Source: Verrucomicrobiota bacterium (GTDB lineage: Bacteria > Verrucomicrobiota > Verrucomicrobiia > Chthoniobacterales > UBA10450). Taken from it: a DNA stretch of 53,173 nucleotides. The DNA is taken from positions 1-53,173 of the forward strand of contig QHRO01000023.1 of assembly GCA_003220155.1 (NCBI GenBank). The letters run 5' to 3'. Shown here piece by piece: positions 25,587 to 34,176 of this stretch. The translations under genes and the position numbers were made by a program. The notes below the pieces were generated by a model. That model was not told where the DNA came from. It saw nothing but the letters and a program-made list of their open reading frames with translations, and did no database searches. Numbering within the stretch: the first letter of the stretch is position 1; each line of letters starts with the position of its first letter.

Positions 25587-25849
25587 TTTTCCGATGCGGC
25601 TTGTTCCGCGCTCGTGGTAACAGATTCCGGGCCGGTGCTAGTCGCGACTGTTGGTTCGCTTTGCATGCGCGGCGTCTGAATTTTCGGCGAACTGGAGAGC
25701 TTTCGTTGTAGCTTCATCCGGTTGTAGCTGGAGTGCCTAATATAACGGGCATATGCGGCCTGATGGCGACCGTTGGATGTAAGGTAGGAGCAACTTCCAT
25801 GAGTCAGCGCGATTAGGGCGACGAACAAAAAAAGGGGGATTTTTTTCAC
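25583..25849 (-). CDS. Small secreted or lipoprotein-like hypothetical
   Basis: An 88-residue protein with a clear signal sequence (MKKIPLFLFVALIALTHGSC). A Cys at residue 20 follows HGS, an imperfect lipobox, so lipidation is possible but not certain. The mature part is polar and rich in Ser, Thr, Gln and Arg, with no recognised domain. It overlaps the upstream cyclic-nucleotide-binding gene by 4 bp and is probably co-translated with it. Confidence 0.6.
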   Translation of the reverse strand: MKKIPLFLFVALIALTHGSCSYLTSNGRHQAAYARYIRHSSYNRMKLQRKLSSSPKIQTPRMQSEPTVATSTGPESVTTSAEQAASEN

Positions 25850-26895
25850 GACGCCTTCGCCAGTTGCGGCGTGGGATGAACGGTTGCGATTTGCCCAATC
25901 CGCAACATCTCGGAAACCACGAGATAGATTTTCAATTCACAAACCGCGTTCTGGCGAAACAGCTCATTAATAGTGAAGCGGCGATCAAAGCTGTAGTTCC
26001 AAATTCGTTCCGCCAACGGCTTCAGCTCCGGTTCTGCATCGGGCGGCCATTCAAAACTTGGGGCCAGCCGTTGCAGGAGCGTGTTGGGGTCAGGCGTTGT
26101 TTTCTTGAGATTGTGAAACTCGTCGCGATGCCGCATCGCGGTAATCAGCATATCGTTTGGAGATTGAGTGATCTCGACCGATTGCAGGCAATCGGTAATT
26201 GGCTGCACTCCGGAGGCGAAGGAAAAACTCCCGGGAATATCGTCGCTCAGGAAGAGCTGCCAGAATGCTTCCTCGCCGGTGAGCTGTTGAAATTGACCGC
26301 TACGAAGCGCGCCACCTTGAAAATAGAACGTGGCTATCCGTTCGTTGTGTTCGTTCAACACCTCAAGCTCGCCAGTTTGTCCGGAGCTGATGATGGTTTG
26401 GTGGACCGTAATCAAATCGAAGTTCGCCAGACTTCCGCTCAGTTTCTGAGATCCGCCTGGTCCCTTGCCCGCACGAACCTGATTGAGCCGGTGTGCCATT
26501 TGCTCGCACAAGAAAAGGAGAAACGACGGGACCCGTTGCGAGATGGCGACGAAATTCTCCCGGTTGAAACATTGCAGGCTGACGATTTCCTGGGCCCGCG
26601 CCGAACGTGAGCGCGGCATTTTGCCCAGGGCGTCAGCGACACCGAAAATATCGCCGCGAGTCACGAAACTGCGTTCGTCCGATTCGCCGGGAATGAGCTG
26701 GATCACCTCAACGACGCCCCGATTAACACTGTAGACTTCCTCCGCGAGCTCGCCGGTGGTATAGATCAATTCGCCTTTTTGCAAATGCCGCACGTGCGAC
26801 AGTTCGCCGAGGGCCTTCAGCTCAATCGGCCGGAGTGTCGTGCAAAAGGAGAAGAAATCGCGACGGGGCACGAGCCTGACTACAGCAAAAGTCAT
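25846..26895 (-). CDS. Cyclic-nucleotide-binding protein with DUF4388 domain
   Basis: A 349-residue regulator-like protein. Residues of about 15-130 form a Crp-type cNMP-binding fold (LQKGELIYTTGELAEEVYSV, RGDIFGVADAL, FLLFLCEQMAHRL). Residues of about 150-240 match the PatA-like DUF4388 domain (LSGSLANFDLITVHQTIISS, TGELEV, GGALRSGQ, GEEAFWQLFL). The C-terminal part may be winged-helix-like, but no clear DNA-binding helix is visible. It probably senses a nucleotide and acts through protein contacts, as in gliding or surface-signalling systems. It is the first gene of a two-gene unit with the small secreted protein. Confidence 0.8.
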   Translation of the reverse strand: MTFAVVRLVPRRDFFSFCTTLRPIELKALGELSHVRHLQKGELIYTTGELAEEVYSVNRGVVEVIQLIPGESDERSFVTRGDIFGVADALGKMPRSRSARAQEIVSLQCFNRENFVAISQRVPSFLLFLCEQMAHRLNQVRAGKGPGGSQKLSGSLANFDLITVHQTIISSGQTGELEVLNEHNERIATFYFQGGALRSGQFQQLTGEEAFWQLFLSDDIPGSFSFASGVQPITDCLQSVEITQSPNDMLITAMRHRDEFHNLKKTTPDPNTLLQRLAPSFEWPPDAEPELKPLAERIWNYSFDRRFTINELFRQNAVCELKIYLVVSEMLRIGQIATVHPTPQLAKAS

Positions 26896-26932
26896 GCAGG
26901 ACGCGCGTCTAACTTATATATAAGCGGATTTC

Positions 26933-28150
26933 GTGCCTCGCCGGCGTTGGCAATCAGGCCGGAGCGCGTTAAATCGGGAGGTGCTCGCCTACGTTTTTGA
27001 ACGGTTCCCGAAATTTTCCCAAACCTTTTGCTATCGGGAAATTGCCGAGCTTTTCCGACAGGGCATCCGCCCCGCAATTTTCTCGCTGCGCGGACCGGAC
27101 TTCGGCCCCGAAACCACGTGGGACCGCGCGATCATCTCGAGAGTGCATCAGTTGCCAGAGGGCGACGCTTTTGCCCGCCTTGCAAATGAGGCGGCAACCA
27201 GTTTGCCAAAGCCGATGCGAAGAATTTTACACGGATGGCGCGGAAAACCTGACTCACTTCGCCTCCATCAAGCGACTTACATCGGAACGCATTTGCAGAA
27301 ACTCGGTGTCCGGCATGTGCACACCCATTTCGCAGGCATGGCCGCCCGAACCGCGTTCTGGATGAAGAAATTCTTCGGGATCGATTACAGCGTCACTGTT
27401 CATGCCAACGATATTTTTGTTCCCGCCAATTTCGAGATCGGGTTATCCAAAATCCTCTCATCGGCCACTGCCGTCATCGCGGTCAGCGACTTTGCTGCGA
27501 ATCAGCTGCGGGAACGCCTTCCCGAAAACGCGCGGCGGGTGCATCGGATCTATAACGGGATTGACTGCGCCCAATTTAAGCCAGCGCAATTCGAGCCGCC
27601 GCCGCTTATTCTTTCCATTGGCCGTCTGATCAGCAAAAAAGGTTTTGATGCCCTGATCGACGCCTGTGCTTTGCTGCGACAACGCGGCCACGGATTCCGC
27701 TGCGAAATTATCGGTGAAGGACCGCTGGTAGGGGAATTGCAGGCGCGCATCCATCGGCAGGATTTGCGCGAGCACGTGCATCTAGCTGGCCCAAAAACGC
27801 AAGCCGAAATCGCAGCGCACTTGAGCAAGGCGACTGTTCTCGCACTGCCATGCCGGATCGATCCCGATGGTGCAATGGATAACCTGCCGACCGTCGTAAT
27901 GGAAGCGATGGCCTCAGCCTTGCCGGTTGTTTCGACCAATATTGGCGGGATTTCGGAAATGGTTCGCGACGGTGAAACGGGACTGCTGGTGGCCCAAAAT
28001 GACCCTGCTGCGACGGCCGATGCGCTCAGCCGGTTGATTAACGACATTGAGCTCGCGCGATCTTTTGGTGGCCGAGGTCGCAAGCGCGCGGAAGAAATTT
28101 TTTCGATCGAGAAGAACGTCCGCGCGCTGCGGCAGATTTTTGGGTTGTAG
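26933..28150 (+). CDS. Family 4 glycosyltransferase
   Basis: A GT-B retaining glycosyltransferase of up to 405 residues. The N-terminal domain opens with VLAYVFERFPKFSQTFCYRE, the WcaL/AmsK-like signature. The C-terminal domain has IYNGIDCAQF, LILSIGRLISKKGFDALIDA, and EAMASALPVVSTNIGGISE with the E-x7-E region. It likely adds a hexose during exopolysaccharide or O-chain assembly. The start could be GTG 26933 or GTG 26981; the fold begins just after the latter. Confidence 0.87.
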   Translation: MPRRRWQSGRSALNREVLAYVFERFPKFSQTFCYREIAELFRQGIRPAIFSLRGPDFGPETTWDRAIISRVHQLPEGDAFARLANEAATSLPKPMRRILHGWRGKPDSLRLHQATYIGTHLQKLGVRHVHTHFAGMAARTAFWMKKFFGIDYSVTVHANDIFVPANFEIGLSKILSSATAVIAVSDFAANQLRERLPENARRVHRIYNGIDCAQFKPAQFEPPPLILSIGRLISKKGFDALIDACALLRQRGHGFRCEIIGEGPLVGELQARIHRQDLREHVHLAGPKTQAEIAAHLSKATVLALPCRIDPDGAMDNLPTVVMEAMASALPVVSTNIGGISEMVRDGETGLLVAQNDPAATADALSRLINDIELARSFGGRGRKRAEEIFSIEKNVRALRQIFGL

Positions 28151-28181
28151 CTGCGATTGTCGCCACCGGCAGGGTCTCACT

Positions 28182-28269
28182 TTTGTCATGTCGAGCGAAG
28201 TCGAGACATCTCTGGTTTCTCCTGAGAAAGAATAGTTAGAGATTCCTCGACTTCGCTCGGAATGACAAA
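28182..28269. repeat. Long palindromic repeat, copy 1
   Basis: Left arm TTTGTCATG-TCGAGCGAAGTCGAG-ACATCTCT pairs with right arm AGAGATTCCTCGACTTCGCT-CGGAATGACAAA over 32 bp with four mismatches. The spacer is about 24 bp. The shared inner word is CGAGCGAAGTCGAG. A second copy with the same arms lies at 31036-31121, and the two flank opcA and zwf. Confidence 0.93.
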
Positions 28270-28290
28270 GTACGTTTTGAGGACGACCGC

Positions 28291-29352
28291 CTACAGCAGC
28301 TCGCGGACTTTCTCAACTGCGCGAAGGTAAACATGGTGCGGTCCGCCCCGCATCAGCTCTTCGCTCATTAATTTGACCGGATCGTTCTCCGACGATGGCA
28401 AAACCTGGCGAGCGGGAACTTCGCCTAATTTGCTGCGACAGACTTCGAGTAGATCGCCGCAATCTGCTTGCGTTACTTGGAATTCGATCCCGTGCGATTG
28501 TGCGGTAAAGGATGCAATTGGCGCGTCGTCGCCTTTTTCCTGTAATTGGATCCGCACCGTTTCTCCGTCGGAGTTTCCCAATTCAATTGGTCCGGCGTTT
28601 TTCTCACTCCGAATCTCCCAACCGAGTTGCGCCGCGAGCCATCCGACAAAAAGAATTGCGGTCGAGCGAAATCCGTTACCAAAGATGATCGAGCCATTTT
28701 TGATTTCACGGAAATGATGATGCGAGCCCGGATGATCGAAAAACTGGGCGAAAGCGAGACGGAAATGAACGAGTCGAGTCCAATTCAAATCACAGAGCAC
28801 GATGCGTTGTTTGGCTTCGCGCTGCGCCATCTCGACCAAGCGTATCTGGGCGTTGAAATCGCGCCACGATTGGCTGTCGTAAATCAATCGATCAATCCAC
28901 GACCAAAGCTGCGGGTCCATCGGCTCGGCAAATTCCGATTGCCACCAAAGATAGAGCGGGAGATCGGAATCGAGCTGGGAAAAAACAATGCTCGGGAGCA
29001 GCTTGACCATTGCGCCTTCGAGTAGAAATGAAATCTGTTCCGAGCAAACTCGCTTGGTCCCGGCGCGACTAAGGTGGCAGTGGGCGCTAATCCATGCCTC
29101 CATCCGATCGTTTTTAGCGCGGGGATCGGCCCCAATAACAATTGCCCGACAAGCGTGGTTCTCGGTGATTCGGGCCAGTAACTGGGTGTTGCGGGTGAGG
29201 GATCCGGGCTCTTCGCTGTAGACCGCGAGATTCATCAGCGACGCCCGTGTCATCGCTCCTTCGCCTTCGCTCCAAAGTTTTTTTAACTCGCGGTCGATGC
29301 GATCGATCGCGACTGGGAGACCGAGCGAAACAGTTTCAGCGGCAGCAGGCAT
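28291..29352 (-). CDS. opcA: Glucose-6-phosphate dehydrogenase assembly protein OpcA
   Basis: A 353-residue OpcA-family protein, known in cyanobacteria and actinobacteria as a redox-linked activator or assembly factor of glucose-6-phosphate dehydrogenase. Family-like segments are TRASLMNLAVYSEEP, ACRAIVIGADP, and DLPLYLWWQSEF. It lies downstream of zwf on the same strand, 152 bp away, which strongly supports the call. The intervening bases carry a palindromic repeat. Confidence 0.82.
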   Translation of the reverse strand: MPAAAETVSLGLPVAIDRIDRELKKLWSEGEGAMTRASLMNLAVYSEEPGSLTRNTQLLARITENHACRAIVIGADPRAKNDRMEAWISAHCHLSRAGTKRVCSEQISFLLEGAMVKLLPSIVFSQLDSDLPLYLWWQSEFAEPMDPQLWSWIDRLIYDSQSWRDFNAQIRLVEMAQREAKQRIVLCDLNWTRLVHFRLAFAQFFDHPGSHHHFREIKNGSIIFGNGFRSTAILFVGWLAAQLGWEIRSEKNAGPIELGNSDGETVRIQLQEKGDDAPIASFTAQSHGIEFQVTQADCGDLLEVCRSKLGEVPARQVLPSSENDPVKLMSEELMRGGPHHVYLRAVEKVRELL

Positions 29353-29398
29353 CCGTCATTAATTGGGTAGAGGTTGTCGCTGCGATTTGGTTTTCCTT

Positions 29399-29449
29399 GG
29401 AGGGACGCGCTTCTGCGCGTCCGGGAACGAGCGGAAGCTCGTCCCTCCG
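29399..29449. repeat. Dispersed palindromic repeat, copy 2
   Basis: GGAGGGACGCGCTTCTGCGC, then GTCCGGGAACGAGC, then GGAAGCTCGTCCCTCC. The outer GGAGGGAC and GTCCCTCC words are exact complements, and CGCGC-TTCT-GCGCG forms an inner hairpin. It is related to 20580-20629 and lies between zwf and opcA. Confidence 0.7.
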
Positions 29450-29504
29450 AATCGCGTTGGCACGCGTCGAAGATTCGGTGGGCACGCGTCGTTGTCGAAT
29501 AGCT

Positions 29505-31043
29505 TCATAATCGCCTCCACGCTCGGCCATCGCGAGCGAGAAGTTCGTCGGCTTCTTCCGGTCCCCACGAGCCGGCAGGATAAAATGTTAATGACGGCGC
29601 GTTTTTCTCCGTCCAGGCCTGTTCAATCGTGTCGATAAATGCCCATGCTTCCTCCACCTCATCGCGGCGAGCGAAGAGGGTGGCGTCGCCGCTCATGGCA
29701 TCGAGGAGCAGACGTTCGTACGCCTCCGGGCTGGCTTTGCCGAAACTGGTGCCGTAATGGAAATCCATTTTTACCGGCTCGATGCGCAGACTCGTTCCTG
29801 GGATTTTTGCCATCATCCGCAACGAAATTCCTTCGTCAGGCTGAATGCGAATGACGAGCACATTTTGATCGTGCTCGGTGCTATCGCGATTAAATAGAAC
29901 CATCGGTGCTTTCTTGAAATGCACCGAAATTTCCGTGGCAGATTTTGGCAGCCGTTTTCCGACTCTCAGATAGATGGGAACGTCTGACCAGCGCCAGGTA
30001 TCGACACTTAACCGCAGAGCAACAAAACTGTCGGTCTCGGACTTCGGATCCACTTTTTCTTCCTCGCGGTAACCGGGAACATTCTCGGCATTGATCGCGC
30101 CGCTGGTGTATTGACCGCGCACGACCAGCTTCGCGATGTCATCCACGCGGTAACGACGCAAGGAACGAACAACTTTCACTTTTTCGTCGCGAATACTGTC
30201 GGCGCTGAGATCGGTGGGCGCTTCCATTGCGACGAGGCAAAGAAGCTGCAGCAAATGGTTCTGCACCATGTCGCGCAAGGCGCCGGCGGTTTCGTAATAC
30301 CCGGCGCGCCCTTCTACCCCGAGTGTTTCTGCGGCGGTGATCTGGACGTGATCGATGTAGCGCGCGTTCCAGATCGGCTCGAAAATCGCATTGGCGAAAC
30401 GGAGAACGAGAATGTTCTGCGCCGTCTCCTTCCCGAGAAAATGATCGATGCGGTAAGTTTGATCTTCGGCGAAGGCATCGGACACGACCCGATTTAATTC
30501 TTGCGCGGAAGCAAGATCGCGGCCGAAAGGTTTTTCGATGATGACCCGAGCCCAGCTGCCTTCCTTCGCTTTATTGTGTCCGGCGGCTTTAAGATTTTTT
30601 AGGATCGGCTCGAATTGTTCCGGCGCGGCCGCGAAATAAAACAAACGGTTGCCGCGGGTACCGCGTTCTTCGTCGATCTTATCGAGACGTTTGGCGATCG
30701 ATTGGTATCCCGATTCATCTTCGAACTCGCTTTGATGGTAGAAAAGCGATTGCGAAAAAGTCTTCCAAATATCTTCGCGAACATCCTGACGCGAAAATTG
30801 TTTAGTGGTTTCCGCAAGTTCCTTGCGGAATTCATCGTCGCTTTTAGGGCGACGGGCGAAACCGACGACGGTCACCGCTGGTGGCAATTCTCCATCGGCG
30901 GCAAGATTGTACAGCGCTGGAATCAATTTCCGGTGGGTCAGGTCACCGGTGGCGCCGAAGATGACAATCGCACACGGCTGCGGCACGGCGCGCGTGCTTA
31001 AACCCTCGCGCAGCGGATTTGTTTGTTCAGTAGCCTTTGTCAT
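29505..31043 (-). CDS. zwf: Glucose-6-phosphate 1-dehydrogenase
   Basis: Zwf (512 aa) oxidises glucose-6-phosphate to 6-phosphogluconolactone with NADP+, the entry to the oxidative pentose phosphate path. IFGATGDLTHRKLIPALYNL near residue 28 is the nucleotide-binding motif. IIEKPFGRDL and RIDHFLGKETAQNI (active-site His and Lys) are intact. The first ATG (31043-31041) lies within the palindromic repeat at 31036-31121, so the repeat forms the gene's leader. Later starts (for example GTG near 30986) would still keep the fold. opcA follows on the same strand. Confidence 0.96.
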   Translation of the reverse strand: MTKATEQTNPLREGLSTRAVPQPCAIVIFGATGDLTHRKLIPALYNLAADGELPPAVTVVGFARRPKSDDEFRKELAETTKQFSRQDVREDIWKTFSQSLFYHQSEFEDESGYQSIAKRLDKIDEERGTRGNRLFYFAAAPEQFEPILKNLKAAGHNKAKEGSWARVIIEKPFGRDLASAQELNRVVSDAFAEDQTYRIDHFLGKETAQNILVLRFANAIFEPIWNARYIDHVQITAAETLGVEGRAGYYETAGALRDMVQNHLLQLLCLVAMEAPTDLSADSIRDEKVKVVRSLRRYRVDDIAKLVVRGQYTSGAINAENVPGYREEEKVDPKSETDSFVALRLSVDTWRWSDVPIYLRVGKRLPKSATEISVHFKKAPMVLFNRDSTEHDQNVLVIRIQPDEGISLRMMAKIPGTSLRIEPVKMDFHYGTSFGKASPEAYERLLLDAMSGDATLFARRDEVEEAWAFIDTIEQAWTEKNAPSLTFYPAGSWGPEEADELLARDGRAWRRL

Positions 31044-31121
31044 GTCGAGCGAAGTCGAGACATCTCTAAATTTTTCCGACGAGAATAGTTAGAGATTCCT
31101 CGACTTCGCTCGGAATGACAA
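31036..31121. repeat. Long palindromic repeat, copy 2, overlapping zwf start
   Basis: The arms are the same as at 28182: TTTGTCATG-TCGAGCGAAGTCGAG-ACATCTCT and AGAGATTCCTCGACTTCGCT-CGGAATGACAA, with a spacer that differs except for GAATAGTT before the right arm. On the minus strand the end of the left arm supplies ATGACAAAG, the first codons of the zwf frame. Confidence 0.93.
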
Positions 31122-31154
31122 GCGTCGGAACACAGACTTTCAGTCGGTGCGCCC

Positions 31155-31255
31155 AGCGGACATTCTGTCCGCTGTTGTAATTTCGGTGATGCCTCCGCAT
31201 TTGCAGCGTTCAGCGGAGTGTAACTCCGCTGTGCGCACAGGCCAGAAGGCCTGTG
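31155..31255. repeat. Row of three perfect hairpins
   Basis: AGCGGAC-ATTCT-GTCCGCT (31155-31173), CAGCGGAG-TGTAA-CTCCGCTG (31211-31231) and CACAGGCC-AGAA-GGCCTGTG (31236-31255). All are perfect stems of 7-8 bp with short loops. They fill the space between glyA (downstream side) and zwf (upstream side) and may limit read-through between the two minus-strand genes. No T-runs follow them. Confidence 0.7.
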
Positions 31256-31263
31256 TTCCTGGC

Positions 31264-33051
31264 CTAATTCGGCAGCGGGAATCTCCGTGTAAGCTCGCGT
31301 ACCTTTCCGCGGGTCCGTTCGAGCGCGGCATTATCATCGCGATTTTGCAGCGCTTCGGCAACGAGATCGGCAATCTCCAGCATTTCTTCCTCACGCATTC
31401 CGCGCGTGGTCACGGCCGGGGTCCCGACACGAATCCCTCCCGGCTTGAAGATCGGATAAGTGTCGAAAGGAATCGCATTCTTGTTTACCGTGATGCCTGC
31501 CCGATCGAGAACTTCCTGCGCTTGTTTTCCATTAATTTCCTTGGGGCGTAGGTCCACCAGCATCAGATGATTATCAGTGCCACCGCTGACGATGCGATAG
31601 CCGTGTTTGCTCAAACCGGCAGCGAGCGCTTTCGCATTCGTCACCACCTGCTTTTGATACTCGCGAAACTGTGGCTGCAATGCTTCGTGAAAACAAACCG
31701 CTTTCGCTGCGATCACGTGCATGAGCGGGCCACCTTGAATGCCCGGGAAAACCATCGAGTCGATCTGTTTCGCGTATTTCTCCCGGCATAACACGATACC
31801 ACCGCGGGGGCCGCGCAAGCTTTTGTGGGTTGTGGTGGTGACAAATTGCGCGTGTGGAATCGGGCTGGGATGCTGGCCGCCCGCGACTAGCCCGGCGACG
31901 TGCGCCATGTCAATGAAAAGGAGCGCCCCGCAGGCATCGGCGATGTGACGCAAACGCGGAAAATCGAGCGTGCGCGGATAAGCCGATGCGCCGGCCGTGA
32001 TCATCGCCGGCTTGGTTTCGTTGGCCAGCTTTTCGAGGGCGTCGTAATCGATCTGCTCGGTTTTCTCAGCTACGCCGTAATGTGTAACTTGATAAAATTT
32101 CCCGGAAAAGTTTGCCGGATGCCCATGGGTGAGATGACCGCCGTGGGCGAGGTTCATCGTTAAAATCTTGTCGCCTACTTTCAGCATCGAAAAATAGACT
32201 GCCATGTTCGCCTGCGAGCCGCTGTGTGGCTGCACGTTCACGTGTTCTGCGCCGAACAATCGCTTGGCTCGATCGATCGCGAGCGATTCGACAGTATCGA
32301 CATTTTCGCAGCCCCCGTACCAGCGTTTCGCGGGATAACCTTCGGCGTATTTGTTGGTCAACACGCTTCCTTGCGCTTCCATGACTGCGCGGCTGGTGAA
32401 ATTTTCCGACGCGATCAGCTCGATATTTTCACGCTGCCGTTTCTCTTCGGCCGCGACTGCGTCATAAATTTCCAAGTCGACTTTGCGCAGACCGCCGCTG
32501 GGCGCGCCTAAACTCGGTTCAGTCGAATGCGGAAGATCGCTCATCAGATAAGTGGAAGCACCGCCACTTCGCCCGCTGGAGCGCACGGCTACTTCGCTCT
32601 CTTCTACAAACGCGAGCACGCTGGGCAAGGCGTTTTTAATCGTCTCTGCGCAACTATTATAAACATCGCGCCCGAGTCCGATGGGATCGGAGACATCACG
32701 CCAGCAGGTTGCGCCCGCTTCTTCAAACTCGCGCAACAGAAAAGTCTTATCGGCTGCATTTGGAAAAAGCATCTGGATCGCTTCGACATGCGCTCCAGTC
32801 ATGGCAAAAATGTGGGTCGCGCGTTCGACTAATGCGCCGGTCAACGGCTGGCTCCGCAAATTGCTGATTTCGGCGCCTTCCTCTGCGCAGACCTCAATCG
32901 CGTGCGAACTCGGCGGCTGCCCGCGCACCGCATGAACCCCAGCCGAGGCCACTTCAATGTCCTTGCGATTTCCTAGGAGGCGGCGAAAAAGACCTTCCGC
33001 AATGGGACTGCGACAAACATTACCAGTACAAACGAAAAGGACGCTTTTCAC
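31264..33051 (-). CDS. glyA: Fused low-molecular-weight protein phosphatase and serine hydroxymethyltransferase
   Basis: One open frame of 595 codons encodes two enzymes. Residues 1-151 are a low-molecular-weight protein-tyrosine (or arginine) phosphatase, with the CTGNVCRS P-loop at 8-15 and the catalytic DPI at 122-124. After a Ser/Gly-rich linker (about 152-169), residues 170-595 are a complete SHMT. It has [26 protein letters not shown] and [11 protein letters not shown] with the PLP-binding Lys. SHMT interconverts serine and glycine with tetrahydrofolate. ATG at 32544 (MSDLPHS) could start SHMT alone, so internal initiation is possible. No stop separates the parts. Tight operon genes with a lost stop are the simplest origin. 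Confidence 0.92.
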   Translation of the reverse strand: MKSVLFVCTGNVCRSPIAEGLFRRLLGNRKDIEVASAGVHAVRGQPPSSHAIEVCAEEGAEISNLRSQPLTGALVERATHIFAMTGAHVEAIQMLFPNAADKTFLLREFEEAGATCWRDVSDPIGLGRDVYNSCAETIKNALPSVLAFVEESEVAVRSSGRSGGASTYLMSDLPHSTEPSLGAPSGGLRKVDLEIYDAVAAEEKRQRENIELIASENFTSRAVMEAQGSVLTNKYAEGYPAKRWYGGCENVDTVESLAIDRAKRLFGAEHVNVQPHSGSQANMAVYFSMLKVGDKILTMNLAHGGHLTHGHPANFSGKFYQVTHYGVAEKTEQIDYDALEKLANETKPAMITAGASAYPRTLDFPRLRHIADACGALLFIDMAHVAGLVAGGQHPSPIPHAQFVTTTTHKSLRGPRGGIVLCREKYAKQIDSMVFPGIQGGPLMHVIAAKAVCFHEALQPQFREYQKQVVTNAKALAAGLSKHGYRIVSGGTDNHLMLVDLRPKEINGKQAQEVLDRAGITVNKNAIPFDTYPIFKPGGIRVGTPAVTTRGMREEEMLEIADLVAEALQNRDDNAALERTRGKVRELTRRFPLPN

Positions 33052-33138
33052 AAGATGCGGCCGCGCGAACCTTGCACGGCGGCCAAGTACGTTCGCACAA
33101 AATTACGCCAACGCGACTCGGCTTTATCTGACCTATTT

Positions 33139-34089
33139 ATGAAACGAGCGTGGAAAAAATTGCGCTATCGCCTGGAGCACATCGGCCTGTTGATTGCGGC
33201 CAGGCTCGTGCCCCTTTTGCCGCGGCCTGTCCTCGTCGCGCTGGCGAAAATGTTCGGCGCCCTCGCCTCACTACTGGATCGTTATGGTCGCAGCATTGCC
33301 CTGGCGAATCTCGACTGCGCCTTTGGCCAAAAATATTCGGCTGCAGAAAAACACCGCATCATTCGCGAATCTTATCAGCATTTCGCCCAGACCATGCTCG
33401 ATCTAATGTGGAGCCCGCGGCTTACCCGCGAAAACTTCCTCCGTTACATCGACTTGGAGAAATATCCCACCCTTGCGCCGAATCAAAGCGGGATTGTTGT
33501 CTGCTATCACTATAGCAATTTCGAATGGCTCAGTCTGGGCTGCGGGTTTTTTGGACGCACCGGAACGATTGTGGCGCAGGAATTCAAGAATCCGTTGCTC
33601 GATCCAATTTTCCGCCGCTGGCGCGAACAGTCCGGCCATTCCTTCACCACGCGCACCGGGGGAATTCTACGACTTTTCAAGACCCTGCGCCGCGGCGGCA
33701 CTGCAGCGATGTTGGTCGATCTGACCGTATTCCCGGGCGCCGCTGCCGTCGCCATTCGGTGTTTCGGATTGCACACCAGTGTCACTTCCGCTCACGCCTG
33801 GTTACAGCAACGCTCAGGAGCCGCGCTTATTCCGGCCCATTGCGAGCCATTGCCGCGAGGACGTTACCGGGTTGTTTTTCATTCGCCGATTGACCTGGGG
33901 CCGAATGCAACCCCCCGCGAAATCGCGCAGGCTTGCTGGGATTCATTTGAGCCAGTCGTGCGCGCAAAGCCGGGGCCGTGGCTTTGGATGTACAAACATT
34001 GGCGCTACAGCCCGAAGAATCCTGATCGCTCCTATCCGTTCTATTCTGGGGTAAACGGAAAATTCGAAAGAATGCTGGCGCAAAAATGA
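33139..34089 (+). CDS. Lipid A acyltransferase (LpxL/HtrB family)
   Basis: A membrane-associated acyltransferase of 316 residues that would add a secondary acyl chain to lipid A from acyl-ACP. An N-terminal hydrophobic anchor (IGLLIAARLVPLLPRPVLVA) is followed by NLDCAFG and the HX4E catalytic motif in CYHYSNFEW. VDLTVFPGAAAV and a WLWMYKHWRY end are typical of LpxL/LpxM relatives. ATG 33139 is chosen because upstream codons are not family-like. The gene is divergent from the phosphatase-SHMT fusion. With lpxB and lpxI it supports a lipid A-bearing outer membrane. Confidence 0.86.
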   Translation: MKRAWKKLRYRLEHIGLLIAARLVPLLPRPVLVALAKMFGALASLLDRYGRSIALANLDCAFGQKYSAAEKHRIIRESYQHFAQTMLDLMWSPRLTRENFLRYIDLEKYPTLAPNQSGIVVCYHYSNFEWLSLGCGFFGRTGTIVAQEFKNPLLDPIFRRWREQSGHSFTTRTGGILRLFKTLRRGGTAAMLVDLTVFPGAAAVAIRCFGLHTSVTSAHAWLQQRSGAALIPAHCEPLPRGRYRVVFHSPIDLGPNATPREIAQACWDSFEPVVRAKPGPWLWMYKHWRYSPKNPDRSYPFYSGVNGKFERMLAQK

Positions 34090-34176
34090 TTAGGTTTACG
34101 AAAGAGCACGCCCCGCCACATCGAGCGCAAGACGTTTCCCGCTGGCGCGCGAGCGAATTTTCAGGACGCTGAGAAG

